Positions 1 to 9,626 of a DNA stretch of 64,000 bases are shown piece by piece. How positions within the stretch are numbered: position 1 is the stretch's first letter; every line of letters starts with the position of its first letter. The stretch is from positions 62,001-126,000 of the forward strand of contig CAZXFT010000004.1 of the NCBI GenBank assembly GCA_964640655.1. Direction: 5' to 3'. The DNA comes from BJGO01 sp964640655. GTDB lineage: Bacteria > Bacteroidota > Bacteroidia > Chitinophagales > UBA10324. The notes below the pieces were generated by a model. That model worked only from the letters and a program-made list of their open reading frames with translations, was not told the origin of the DNA and made no database searches. Position numbers and translations under genes: made by a program.

Positions 1-1466
1 ATGTTATTACCGCAAGCAACGGAGTAGATGCGGCTGAGCTGGTAAAACGACAGGCGTTTGATGTAGTTTTTCTTGATGAGCAAATGCCTGGATTATCGGG
101 CCTGGAGACACTTACTCAAATTAAGGATATATCCCCACAATTACCTGTGGTTATGATTACCAAGAATGAGGAGGAGAATATTATGGAAGAAGCAATCGGT
201 TCACAAATCAGCGATTATCTGATAAAGCCTGTGAAGTCAAATCAGATTTTACTTACCTTAAAAAAGTTGCTCGACAGCCGTCAGTTAATCAGTAGTAAAA
301 CTACTTCTGCATATCAGCAGCAGTTTCAGCAAATTATGATGCAGCTTAGCAGTGGCCTGGATTATAACGAATGGGCCGAGGCTTACAAGAAACTGATTTA
401 TTGGGAACTGGAGATGGATAAATCCAAATCCAACGAGATGCGCGAAGTATTGAATATGCAAAAGAGTGAAGCCAACACTGAGTTCTTTAAGTTCATCAAC
501 AAAAACTACCATAATTGGATGAACGACAAAACTCCCTCACCGGTAATGTCGCATTCCGTGATGAAACAAAAAGTATTTCCGCAGGTGAATAATGATATTC
601 CCACTTTTGTTATCCTCATTGATAACCTACGCTATGATCAATGGCGTATGATTCAACCATTGCTGAGCGAATATTATCGTGTGCAGGACGAAAGTTATTT
701 CTATTCCATTTTACCCACGACAACACAATATAGCCGCAATGCCATTTTCGCCGGATTAACTCCCTTAGATATTGAAAAGAAATTTCCCAACTATTGGCTG
801 AACGACGAAGAAGAGGGAGGTAAGAACAAGTACGAATCTGATTTTTTATCTGACAACATTGTGCGCAACAAACTCAACATAAAACACACCTATACCAAAG
901 TGATTTCATCAAACGATGGTAAGCACTTGGTAGACAACATTCTTAATCTTTGTAACAATCAATTAAATGTTATCGTGTACAACTTCGTAGATTTACTTTC
1001 TCATGCACGTACTGAGATGCAGGTATTGAAAGAACTTGCCGGAGACGAGACTTCATATCGCTCTATTACTTTGAGTTGGTTTCAGCACTCACCGTTGTTT
1101 CAGGCACTGCAACGCTTAGCTTCAAAGAAGATTAATCTTATCATCACCTCCGACCACGGTAGTATTCGCGTTAAGGAGCCAAGCAAAGTGATAGGTGACC
1201 GTGAAACTACTACCAATCTGCGTTACAAACACGGACGTAATCTGAATTACAATGCCAAGGATGTACTTGAAGTGCGCAATCCGCACGAGGCCGGATTGCC
1301 AAAGCCACATGTCAGTTCGGCTTTCATCTTTGCCAAAGAAGATTTGTATTTCGTTTATCCTAACAATTACAATTATCACGTCAATCACTTCCGCAGCACA
1401 TTTCAACACGGTGGCATCAGTATGGAAGAAATGATTTGTCCTTTTGTATTGATGACAAACAAGTAG
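1..1466 (+). CDS. porX: PorX-type response regulator with PglZ domain (5' truncated)
   Basis: The reading frame is open from base 3, so the true start lies outside the window. The visible protein starts inside a CheY-like receiver domain. The phospho-acceptor aspartate is in the LDEQMPG segment (codons near 75-95) and the conserved lysine is in DYLIKPVK. A long linker follows, then an alkaline-phosphatase-superfamily PglZ domain with LIDNLRYDQW, PTTTQYSRN (the threonine is the likely nucleophile), TSDHGSI and a C-terminal QHGGISMEE. Receiver plus PglZ is the architecture of PorX, which works with PorY/SigP to control type IX secretion and has been reported to hydrolyse nucleotides. It acts in the cytoplasm. 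The gene ends at a strong hairpin terminator. Identity is confident; only the N-terminus is missing. Confidence 0.9.
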   Translation, partial: VITASNGVDAAELVKRQAFDVVFLDEQMPGLSGLETLTQIKDISPQLPVVMITKNEEENIMEEAIGSQISDYLIKPVKSNQILLTLKKLLDSRQLISSKTTSAYQQQFQQIMMQLSSGLDYNEWAEAYKKLIYWELEMDKSKSNEMREVLNMQKSEANTEFFKFINKNYHNWMNDKTPSPVMSHSVMKQKVFPQVNNDIPTFVILIDNLRYDQWRMIQPLLSEYYRVQDESYFYSILPTTTQYSRNAIFAGLTPLDIEKKFPNYWLNDEEEGGKNKYESDFLSDNIVRNKLNIKHTYTKVISSNDGKHLVDNILNLCNNQLNVIVYNFVDLLSHARTEMQVLKELAGDETSYRSITLSWFQHSPLFQALQRLASKKINLIITSDHGSIRVKEPSKVIGDRETTTNLRYKHGRNLNYNAKDVLEVRNPHEAGLPKPHVSSAFIFAKEDLYFVYPNNYNYHVNHFRSTFQHGGISMEEMICPFVLMTNK

Positions 1467-1482
1467 TTATGTTCAATTAATA

Positions 1483-1510
1483 AAAAAGCCCGTTAATCGA
1501 CGGGCTTTTT
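1483..1510. terminator. Bidirectional intrinsic terminator
   Basis: An 11-bp stem (AAAAAGCCCGT / ACGGGCTTTTT) with a 6-nt loop is flanked by A-runs and T-runs. It lies between the convergent porX and the serine-palmitoyltransferase-like gene, so it can terminate both. Confidence 0.9.
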
Positions 1511-1531
1511 ATTTTGTCAAATATTAGAAGA

Positions 1532-2779
1532 TTACAGAGGTATGGTAACCAGTTTGGTTTGTTGATAAATTCCCTTTTGCAGTTTGTCAGCTACTTCGCT
1601 GAAGCAATGTAAAGTGGCATCTATATCTGCATCTGTATGCACTGCAGTAGGAATAAGTCGCAACATCATTACTCCTTTAGGTACTACCGGGTAAATAACG
1701 ATGCTGAGAAATATGTTATAATTCTCACGAATGTCCATAATCAGGTTGGCAGCTTCGTTGGAATTACCGTTCAGATAAACCGGAGTTACACAGGTGTTGG
1801 ATCGACCAATATTAAAACCGCGCTCTTTCAAACCTGCCTGAAGCTTATTAGTGTTGTACCAGAGTTTGTCTTTCAACTCAGGTTTTGTCCTCAACAACTC
1901 CAAACGCTTCAGGTTGCCAATTACCAGAGGCATAGGCATTGCCTTAGCAAATATTTGAGAGCGGTTGTTGTAGCGAAGATATTCCACCACTTGTTCGTCG
2001 GAACTGATAAAGCCACCAATGCTGGCCATAGACTTTGCAAAAGTGGAGAAGTATATATCAATGCCATCCTGCACACCTTGCTCTTCGCCGGCACCGGCAC
2101 CGGTTTTACCCAGTGTACCAAATCCGTGAGCATCGTCCACCATCAGGCGGAAATGATATTTCTTTTTCAGCTCAATAATTTCTTTCAGTTTTCCCTGATC
2201 TCCGGCCATACCGAATACACCTTCAGTAATTACCAGTATAGCGCCATTGCTTTCAGCAGCTAATGCTGTTGCTTTTTGCAGCATCTTCTCACAACTTTCA
2301 ATATCGTTGTGTTGAAATACCAAACGCTTACCCATGTGCAAGCGCACGCCATCTATAATACATGCATGAGATTCGGCATCATATACTATTACGTCGCGAC
2401 GATCAACCAGAGCATCGATAGAACTCATGATTCCTTGATAGCCATAGTTAAAAAGTATTGTATCCTGTTTACCTACAAACTGACTGAGCTCACGTTCCAG
2501 ACGTTCGTGTTCATCAGTGTTACCGCTCATCATTCGTGCACCCATAGGGTAGGCTAAACCATATTGAGCAGCAGCATCTGCATCTGCCTTACGCACTTCA
2601 GGGTGATTTGCAAGTCCAAGATAGTTGTTCAGAGACCAGATGATTTTTTCTTTGCCGCGAAATTTCATGCGACTGCCAATTTCTCCCTCTAATTTTGGGA
2701 AGGTATAATAACCGTGAGCCTGAGAAGAGAATTTGCCCAGCGGGCCGCGGTTTTGAAGTAGTTTTTCAAAAAGATCCAT
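1532..2779 (-). CDS. spt: Serine palmitoyltransferase-like alpha-oxoamine synthase
   Basis: A 415-residue PLP enzyme of the alpha-oxoamine synthase family (KBL, BioF, HemA, SPT). Visible features are the stacking histidine in DAESHAC (H138), DDAHGFG (D215, H218) and the PLP-Schiff-base lysine in STFAKSMASIGGF (K249). The FAKSMASIGG form and the length resemble the serine palmitoyltransferases that Bacteroidota use to condense serine with palmitoyl-CoA/ACP in the first step of sphingolipid synthesis. BioF or 2-amino-3-ketobutyrate ligase are the alternatives and cannot be excluded from motifs alone. It starts at ATG 2779, is monocistronic, and has a good -7 element at 2804-2811. Confidence 0.75.
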   Translation of the reverse strand: MDLFEKLLQNRGPLGKFSSQAHGYYTFPKLEGEIGSRMKFRGKEKIIWSLNNYLGLANHPEVRKADADAAAQYGLAYPMGARMMSGNTDEHERLERELSQFVGKQDTILFNYGYQGIMSSIDALVDRRDVIVYDAESHACIIDGVRLHMGKRLVFQHNDIESCEKMLQKATALAAESNGAILVITEGVFGMAGDQGKLKEIIELKKKYHFRLMVDDAHGFGTLGKTGAGAGEEQGVQDGIDIYFSTFAKSMASIGGFISSDEQVVEYLRYNNRSQIFAKAMPMPLVIGNLKRLELLRTKPELKDKLWYNTNKLQAGLKERGFNIGRSNTCVTPVYLNGNSNEAANLIMDIRENYNIFLSIVIYPVVPKGVMMLRLIPTAVHTDADIDATLHCFSEVADKLQKGIYQQTKLVTIPL

Positions 2780-2803
2780 AAGTAGTTAATAATTGAATGC
2801 TCA

Positions 2804-2811
2804 CAAAAGTA
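2804..2811 (-). promoter_or_regulatory. Bacteroidota -7 element upstream of spt-like gene
   Basis: On the minus strand this reads TACTTTTG, a perfect TAnnTTTG. It lies 24 nt before the ATG at 2779. No clear -33 TTG was seen at the usual 17-23 bp spacing. Confidence 0.45.
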
Positions 2812-3035
2812 TGGGAATTACAATAATGACTGTGAAAGAAAAATTGAATTTTGTGATTTGTTTATTCTTACGAGCTACATTTCTGATAGATAGGATGTCA
2901 GGCAAATTAATATGTCGTCGTTCTGTCTTGTTTATTTAATGGCATAGCTGCCAAACATTTGATGGTTTATAGTAGGAGAATTTCTTTTAGCACTCTACGT
3001 AGCTTTAATATATATTAGCCAAACGATTTCAGACT

Positions 3036-4985
3036 ATGTTAAAACAATTAATCCTTGCAGCCACGCTGCTTGTCCTTGTTTTTGGTTTTGTGTTGTTGCC
3101 GGTTAAAAAAGATCAGGCCACTTCGTTCCATACCACCGCCGAGATGAATAAGTTTCGAGCTATTGCTGCAAGAAATCCTTTGGCAGAGGGAGAGTATTTT
3201 TTATCGTCAAACAGATGTCAAGGTTGTCATGGCTTTGACTCCACAGGCCTTGCAAATGTATTAGCCAATGGCACTGATGTCAATCTACACGACGATTGGC
3301 AAACCAGTATGATGGGTTTATCGGCAGTTGACCCATACTGGCGTGCGAAGGTGAGTCACGAGATATTAATTAATCCTGCACATAGCAATGAACTTCAGGA
3401 CAAATGCACTTCATGTCATGCTCCTATGGGTAACTATGCTGCAAAATTTAACGGTCAGGCTCATTATTCATTATATGATATTGATGGTGACAGTCTTGGT
3501 CGTGATGGTGTAAGTTGTGTAGGATGCCATACCATAGGTAGTTATGGTTTAGGCTTAACACTTGGCAATACTTTTAGTGGCAATATACCTTACGACACAA
3601 GCAAATTTGCTTATGGTCCTTTTATGGGGCCAATGATAGGTCCAATGGAATTATATGTTGGATTAATTCCGGCATATAGCCCTCACGTAAGTGATGGCGC
3701 TTTTTGCTCACCATGCCATACCCTGGTAACAAATACTGTCGACTTAGACGGCAATTTCACAGGACAAACATTTGTAGAACAAGCCACTTACCATGAATGG
3801 GTAAACTCGAGCTATCCGGGTCAGGATATTCAATGCCAGACTTGTCATATGCCTAAGATTGAGGAACCTATTAAAATTGCAAATGGTTATTTGGCTCTTC
3901 CGGGTCGTAGTCCTTTTAATCAACATCAATTTATGGGAGGCAATGCCTATATGGTAAACCTTATCAAACAAAACAAAAACGCTTTGAATGTTAATGCTCC
4001 CGATGCTAACTTTGATTCCACGATTGCTGCTACAAACAGAATGTTGCTGCATCAAACTTTACAAAGCACGCTTACATTCAATAGTCAGGATAATGATACA
4101 GCTTATTTTAGTTTTTCGTTAAAAAATCTGGCAGGTCATAAGTTTCCAAGCGGTTATCCTTCAAGACGCGCTATTGTATTATTTACTGTAAAGGATTCTA
4201 CCGGTAACAATATGTTCCAAAGTGGTGTATTGAACACAGATTACGAATTAGTAGATCCTGATACCTATTTGCCACACTATAATGTCATTAACTCACCACA
4301 AAAGGTGCAGATTTATGAAATGGTGATGGGTGATGTTAACGGAGACAAAACATCAATCTTGGAGCGTGCAGCAACAGCATTAAAAGATAACAGACTTCCG
4401 CCGGCAGGTTTTAGTAGCAGTCATAGTGTATACGATACTGTTAAGATTATTGCCAATGCTTATACCGACCCCGATTTTAATAAAAATACCAATGGCGATG
4501 AAGGAACAGGTACAGACATTATTCATTATCATATTCCAATTTATGGTTATACTGGAAAACTATTTGTTGAAGCTCAAGTACTCTATCAAACCATTCCATT
4601 TCATTTCCTGGGTGAATTATTTCAGGATTCAACCCCGGAAATTGAGTTGTTTAAAAACATGTTCAACAACAGCGACCGCACACCGGTAGTAATTACTACC
4701 GACACGCTATCGGTAAATGTGATAACAGTAAATACACAAAATTTGGCTCCCTTTGATTTGATAGTGAGTCCAAATCCCACAACTAATGGTATCATTCAAT
4801 TAACCGGTATAAATCTGCGTATGGAGAGTATCAGTATATACAGTAATGACGGACGTTTGATACAGCAATATCAGAATATCTATCAACCCAAATATCAAGT
4901 TGAATTGCCTCAAACTCCGGGTGTGTATTATGTGGTTATCAACACCGATAAAAAGCGTTACACACATAAAATGATGCGTTTGTAA
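3036..4985 (+). CDS. Secreted pentahaem c-type cytochrome with T9SS sorting domain
   Basis: A 649-residue protein with an N-terminal hydrophobic signal segment (about residues 4-22). It has five CxxCH haem-binding motifs: CQGCH (61-65), CTSCH (124-128), CVGCH (161-165), CSPCH (224-228) and CQTCH (267-271). The haem part resembles the cytochrome c-552/c-554 family of multihaem proteins. The middle is beta-rich, and the last ~80 residues, beginning near DLIVSPNPTTNG and ending KRYTHKMMRL, form a type A T9SS C-terminal sorting domain. The protein is therefore expected to cross the outer membrane and be attached to the surface or released. The electron-transfer partner is unknown. The next gene downstream is also a T9SS cargo. 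ATG 3036 is chosen because the signal peptide follows directly. Confidence 0.85.
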   Translation: MLKQLILAATLLVLVFGFVLLPVKKDQATSFHTTAEMNKFRAIAARNPLAEGEYFLSSNRCQGCHGFDSTGLANVLANGTDVNLHDDWQTSMMGLSAVDPYWRAKVSHEILINPAHSNELQDKCTSCHAPMGNYAAKFNGQAHYSLYDIDGDSLGRDGVSCVGCHTIGSYGLGLTLGNTFSGNIPYDTSKFAYGPFMGPMIGPMELYVGLIPAYSPHVSDGAFCSPCHTLVTNTVDLDGNFTGQTFVEQATYHEWVNSSYPGQDIQCQTCHMPKIEEPIKIANGYLALPGRSPFNQHQFMGGNAYMVNLIKQNKNALNVNAPDANFDSTIAATNRMLLHQTLQSTLTFNSQDNDTAYFSFSLKNLAGHKFPSGYPSRRAIVLFTVKDSTGNNMFQSGVLNTDYELVDPDTYLPHYNVINSPQKVQIYEMVMGDVNGDKTSILERAATALKDNRLPPAGFSSSHSVYDTVKIIANAYTDPDFNKNTNGDEGTGTDIIHYHIPIYGYTGKLFVEAQVLYQTIPFHFLGELFQDSTPEIELFKNMFNNSDRTPVVITTDTLSVNVITVNTQNLAPFDLIVSPNPTTNGIIQLTGINLRMESISIYSNDGRLIQQYQNIYQPKYQVELPQTPGVYYVVINTDKKRYTHKMMRL

Positions 4986-5054
4986 CTTAAGTCATTTGTT
5001 AATCTCAGCTAAAAAATTACTTTTAATCTAAATTAAAAAGCCATTCATCGAAGC

Positions 5055-7901
5055 ATGAAATACATTTTTACTCCCTTGGCTGCATTAGCAGCTATTCTTT
5101 TTGTGCCGTTTACTCAGCTAAAGGCACAAATCGCATTTACAAATTCAAATTCATTATTCACGAATCCTTCCATCCGTAGCGGCTGTTCTATGACCGTGGT
5201 AGATTGGAATGGTGACGGTCTTGATGACATTGTACGTTTAAGTCAGGGACGAACACTCATAGTAGAAGTTCAAAAAACAGGTAATCAATTTGAAAGTATC
5301 AACTTTGGGCAAATGCATACCAGCTCTGCTTGGGGTATGTGTGTTGCCGATGTGGACAACAATGGTTACAAGGATGTTATTGGTGGATGGAACGGCACTG
5401 GAAAAATTATGATGATTAATAGCGACGGCACAACAGGTAATTTAGTTACTCTTCCTATATCTAATTTCTTTTTTCAAAATATTACTGCAGCCGATTTCAA
5501 TAATGATGGATGGATAGATTTATTCTGTTGCGATGACAATGCAGAGAGCACAATTTACTTGAATGATGGTAGTGGTAATTTCACTGATTCAGGCTCTTCT
5601 ATTATCAACTTTGATGTTACGAATACCGACGATTCAGGCAATTATGGTAGTGTTTGGACTGACTTCGACAACGATGGTGATTTCGATTTATACATTGCTA
5701 AATGCCGTCAGGGTGTTAACAGCCCAACTGATGGTCGTCGTATTAATGTTCTATTTGAGAATAATGGTAACGGTACATTTACATCAAATGCTGCTGAATA
5801 TGGTATTAATATTGGGTGGCAGTCTTGGACTTCATCGTTTGGTGATATAGACAACGATGGTGATCAGGATTTACTCTTGACAAACCACGATTATGAATCT
5901 CAAATTTTTGAAAATGACGGAACAGGTCATTACACTGATATAACCTCAACAACAGGATTTAACATTGACGATATTACACCTATAGAAAGCATCTTCGCCG
6001 ATTTTGATAACGATGGTTATGTTGACATTTTAGTAACAGGAAGTGATGCGCGCTTCTTCCGTAATAATGGTGACAAAACATTTACTAAGATTACAGGTCT
6101 TTTTAATAACGAGAACATGGAGTCTTTTGCAGTAGGTGATGCCAACAACGATGGTTTTCTGGATATCTATGCAGGTTATGCAAACATATACACCACACCA
6201 ACTACTGTTGACGATGTGCTGTGGATGAATAATGGTGGAACTAATAATTTCATCGGACTTAATTTGGTAGGCACTGTTTCAAACATAGGAGCTATAGGTG
6301 CAAAAGCAATTATTTACGGCTCTTGGGGTACTCAGGTACGTGAAGTTCGTGCTGGAGAAAGTTATGGTACAGTGAATACCTTTAAGTTACATTTTGGCAT
6401 AGGTACAACTACTACAGTTGATTCTATCAAAATAATGTGGCCATCAGGTATTCAACAGTCTCTCTATAATGTTCAGGCTAATCATTATGTTATGGTAATT
6501 GAGAATGAATGTGTATCCTCATATGCAACAGTTACTACAAGTGGTCCTGCTGTAATTTGTCCTGGTCAAACACTTACACTTTCTGCACCTGCTGGATTTG
6601 AATATTTATGGTCAAACGGAGAAACAACCCAGAATATTGAAGTAGCGAATACTGGAACTTATAATGTAAAAGTTATAACACCAGGTAGCGATTGTTTTGA
6701 AGTGTCTCAAAGCATATTGGTTACATCAAACCCCGATGAAACCCCAACCATTTCTGCGACGGGTGATACTAAGTTTTGTCAGGGAGGAAGTGTTGAAATT
6801 ATAGGTCCTGCTGGACTCAGTTCTTATCTATGGTCAAACGGTGCAACTACTCAAAACACTATTGCAACTGAAGATGGAGATTATATTTTGACTATACAGG
6901 GTACTTGTCAGGAATACTCGTCAGCACCTGTAAATGTAACCGTTTTGACAAGTACAGCACCGGAAACAGAGGATGTTATACTTCCGGCCCCGGGTACCGC
7001 GACACTAAATGCCACAGGAGAGGAGGTGAGCTGGTACGATGTGCCTACCGGCGGTACTGCCATAGGAACAGGCAACACATTTGAAACCCCATTTGTAAAC
7101 AGCACAACAACGTTTTATGCTGAGAATTTGACTAGCTATCAAGGTAATCAATATAATACTGGACTGTTTATTCCGAGTGGTTCGTCATCATATAGCACAG
7201 ATAATTCCACTAATGCTACTACTACATTTGACGTTACAACAAATTGTGTTTTGAAATCTGTTAAGGTATATACAGATCTTCCGGGTGTTCGTAAGATTCA
7301 ATTGAAAAATTCTCAAGGTGATGTATTAGAATCTTTGGATGTAACTATTCAACCTGATTCTATGATTATTGACTTAAACTGGAATTTGGTTCCTGGAACC
7401 GCATATACCATTGGTACAGACGGAGCCACCAACCAGGCTATAAGCGGCTGGGGTAATTTATCACCACGTTTAAAAAGAAATAGCTCAGGAGTTACTTATC
7501 CATACACTATTCAAGATGTATTAAGTATCACTTCTTCATCATTTGGCGGTCAGTATTACTACTATTTTTATAACTGGGAAGTAGAGTTGCCAAGTTTCTA
7601 TTGTGTAAGCGATCGTACTCCGGCAATTGTCAGCATCGTAACTGCGGTGCCATCAGTAACAACAAATGTTCAATTGTTTCCTAACCCAGCAAATGATGTG
7701 GTTATGGTTCAATATTCGGGCATGGCTAATGCAACAGTTCAGATTTTTGATGCATTAGGAAAGATGCAATTCTCATTATTGAATGCAAATCTGAACCAAG
7801 TACTGGCTATAAGCACCAATACTTTTGCTACCGGAATTTATACAGTCAGAATCAGTTCATCATCTGAAGTTATCAATCGTCAGTTTGTAATTCAACGATA
7901 A
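5055..7901 (+). CDS. FG-GAP/VCBS repeat and ASPIC/UnbV protein with T9SS sorting domain
   Basis: A 948-residue secreted protein with a signal peptide ending near QLKAQ (residue 25). Residues ~45-400 hold repeated DWNGDGLDD, DVDNNGYKD, DFNNDGWID and DFDNDGDFD calcium-binding motifs of an FG-GAP/VCBS beta-propeller. An ASPIC/UnbV segment follows (around VREVRAGESYG to IKIMWPSG). Next come two Ig-like/SprB-like modules, each with the phrase YLWSNGxTTQN, then a module rich in Gly/Thr, and a type A T9SS domain (NVQLFPNPANDVVMV to QFVIQR). It is probably an adhesin or surface protein. Its ligand is unknown. ATG 5055 is followed directly by the signal peptide, and a hairpin terminator follows the stop. 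Confidence 0.85.
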   Translation: MKYIFTPLAALAAILFVPFTQLKAQIAFTNSNSLFTNPSIRSGCSMTVVDWNGDGLDDIVRLSQGRTLIVEVQKTGNQFESINFGQMHTSSAWGMCVADVDNNGYKDVIGGWNGTGKIMMINSDGTTGNLVTLPISNFFFQNITAADFNNDGWIDLFCCDDNAESTIYLNDGSGNFTDSGSSIINFDVTNTDDSGNYGSVWTDFDNDGDFDLYIAKCRQGVNSPTDGRRINVLFENNGNGTFTSNAAEYGINIGWQSWTSSFGDIDNDGDQDLLLTNHDYESQIFENDGTGHYTDITSTTGFNIDDITPIESIFADFDNDGYVDILVTGSDARFFRNNGDKTFTKITGLFNNENMESFAVGDANNDGFLDIYAGYANIYTTPTTVDDVLWMNNGGTNNFIGLNLVGTVSNIGAIGAKAIIYGSWGTQVREVRAGESYGTVNTFKLHFGIGTTTTVDSIKIMWPSGIQQSLYNVQANHYVMVIENECVSSYATVTTSGPAVICPGQTLTLSAPAGFEYLWSNGETTQNIEVANTGTYNVKVITPGSDCFEVSQSILVTSNPDETPTISATGDTKFCQGGSVEIIGPAGLSSYLWSNGATTQNTIATEDGDYILTIQGTCQEYSSAPVNVTVLTSTAPETEDVILPAPGTATLNATGEEVSWYDVPTGGTAIGTGNTFETPFVNSTTTFYAENLTSYQGNQYNTGLFIPSGSSSYSTDNSTNATTTFDVTTNCVLKSVKVYTDLPGVRKIQLKNSQGDVLESLDVTIQPDSMIIDLNWNLVPGTAYTIGTDGATNQAISGWGNLSPRLKRNSSGVTYPYTIQDVLSITSSSFGGQYYYYFYNWEVELPSFYCVSDRTPAIVSIVTAVPSVTTNVQLFPNPANDVVMVQYSGMANATVQIFDALGKMQFSLLNANLNQVLAISTNTFATGIYTVRISSSSEVINRQFVIQR

Positions 7902-7924
7902 TATCAGTTTTTAATAACTAGATC

Positions 7925-7954
7925 AAAGCCTGAACTGGAATGTTCAGGCTTTTT
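7925..7954 (+). terminator. Intrinsic terminator after FG-GAP gene
   Basis: AAAGCCTGAAC pairs with GTTCAGGCTTT around a 6-nt loop and is followed by a T-run. It lies 24 nt after the stop codon. Confidence 0.85.
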
Positions 7955-8016
7955 CATTTTATGAATTGCCAACAATGTGGCGATAACAGTCGTATCTTTC
8001 GAAATAAAATCATTTA

Positions 8017-9477
8017 ATGAGGAAAAAATACCTACCCTTATTCCTGGCGTTTATTCTAAGTAGCCAACTTTATGCCCAGCAATTTCAATCTGTGGTAAAA
8101 AGTCCAAAACTTCAGCAAAACACTATCGAACTCAAGAACAAACCCTTCTCAGGGGAGTTGTTGGTTGCCGGTACTGCGCAGCGTGGTGGTCCAAATTGCG
8201 TAGATTCATCATTGATTAATCCTGATGCAATTTGCACGCTAGAGTATAATCCTGTTTGCGGGTGCGATGGCGTTACGTATAGTAATGTTTGTTTTGCAGT
8301 CAATTTTGGTGGTGTAACTAGTTGGACTCCTGGTGAATGTGGTGCAGTTGATTGTATAGATTCTACACAGATTGATTTAACTCAGGGCTGTCCGTTGATT
8401 TGGATGCCTGTATGTGGTTGTAACGACGTTACCTATGGCAACGAATGTGAAGCATTTTATTATGGCGGGGTAACAAGTTGGACTTCGGGGGAATGTGGCT
8501 CTTCAACTTGTCAGGCGTATTTCTCATACTCAAATACTGGCCTCCAGTACGATTTCTTTAATGGAAGTTCGGGAGATTATACATCTGTTTCCTACGATTT
8601 CGGAGATGGTTCAACATCGACTGACACCAATCCCGTTCATGTGTTTTCTGCGTCTGGCGAATATGAAGTGTGCATTACCATAACAGGAGATAATTGTCAG
8701 GAGACATATTGTGAAGTAATCATTACTGAACCATTATGTACACCATATTTCACTGCTGAAAACCAATGTAACAATACAGTTACTTTCTTCAACTACTCTG
8801 CAGCTGCTAATGCCAATGTTGAGTGGATTTTTGGCGACGGTTCGAATGCTACCAATAACAGCGATTCTTTAGAACACACTTATCCGGCAACCGGCTTCTA
8901 TCCGGTTTGTGTGCACCTTACCGGTACTGATTGCGAAGCCTGGTACTGCGATACCATCTTTGTCTATAACGAGGAAGCACTTCCTGGATTTATTGAAACT
9001 TTTACAGCCTCACCAACACTTCCGGTGAGCGTAGATTTTGAAGTTGCTACGGTAGTACCACTCCCGTTCTTTTACTATTGGGATCTTGGAGATGGAGAAT
9101 TTTCTTACGAACAAAGCTTCTCACATACATACACAGACAGTTGTTCTCCTACGGTTTGCTTGTATGTAGATGCCGGTCAATGTGAAAAAACAACTTGTAA
9201 GACTCTGGATCTTTGCATTACAGGTATAAACAATGGTAATGTTAATGACATCAACATTGCTCCGAATCCATTCAAAGATTTCATTAACATCAGTTTAGAG
9301 TCTACGAATCAGATAACAACGGTTCAACTCATAGATGTTACAGGAAGAGTCTTAATGAGTGAGGTGATAACTGGTAAGAACAGCTATTCCTTAAACACAG
9401 CTGTGTTGAGCAGAGGTATTTATTTTATCAGAGTAGAGCAGGGTGGAATAGTTCTTAATCAAAAAGTAGTGAAGTAA
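8017..9477 (+). CDS. Secreted Kazal-PKD protein with T9SS sorting domain
   Basis: A 486-residue protein with a signal peptide ending near QLYAQ. Two Kazal-like modules lie at about 60-108 and 113-160, each with NPVCGCDGVTY or MPVCGCNDVTY, then a GGVTSWTxGEC ending. Kazal domains are disulfide-rich serine-protease inhibitors. Three PKD-type beta domains follow, with SYDFGDGS, EWIFGDGS and YWDLGDGE motifs, and then a type A T9SS domain (INIAPNPFKDFINI to NQKVVK). The combination suggests a surface or released protein that could block foreign or self proteases, but whether the Kazal loops are inhibitory is unknown. ATG 8017 gives the signal peptide directly. It is monocistronic, with hairpins on both sides. 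Confidence 0.85.
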   Translation: MRKKYLPLFLAFILSSQLYAQQFQSVVKSPKLQQNTIELKNKPFSGELLVAGTAQRGGPNCVDSSLINPDAICTLEYNPVCGCDGVTYSNVCFAVNFGGVTSWTPGECGAVDCIDSTQIDLTQGCPLIWMPVCGCNDVTYGNECEAFYYGGVTSWTSGECGSSTCQAYFSYSNTGLQYDFFNGSSGDYTSVSYDFGDGSTSTDTNPVHVFSASGEYEVCITITGDNCQETYCEVIITEPLCTPYFTAENQCNNTVTFFNYSAAANANVEWIFGDGSNATNNSDSLEHTYPATGFYPVCVHLTGTDCEAWYCDTIFVYNEEALPGFIETFTASPTLPVSVDFEVATVVPLPFFYYWDLGDGEFSYEQSFSHTYTDSCSPTVCLYVDAGQCEKTTCKTLDLCITGINNGNVNDINIAPNPFKDFINISLESTNQITTVQLIDVTGRVLMSEVITGKNSYSLNTAVLSRGIYFIRVEQGGIVLNQKVVK

Positions 9478-9500
9478 TCCATACAAGATAAACACATACA

Positions 9501-9530
9501 AAAAAGCAACCTCAATTGAGGTTGCTTTTT
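9501..9530. terminator. Perfect bidirectional terminator
   Basis: A 30-bp perfect inverted repeat with arms AAAAAGCAACCTCAA and TTGAGGTTGCTTTTT. It lies between the Kazal-PKD gene (+) and the convergent methyltransferase gene (-). Confidence 0.9.
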
Positions 9531-9626
9531 TATTAGAATGAAATAAGCTAGACCTTATTGTATACAATTATGATATCACTTTACTAACACTCATAACTAG
9601 TGTATATGAGATTTCATCATTCAATT

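Noticed and set aside
1637..2263. 208-codon plus-strand ORF opposite the serine-palmitoyltransferase-like gene
   Set aside because: The minus strand carries a complete PLP enzyme with its catalytic residues; this frame is its shadow.
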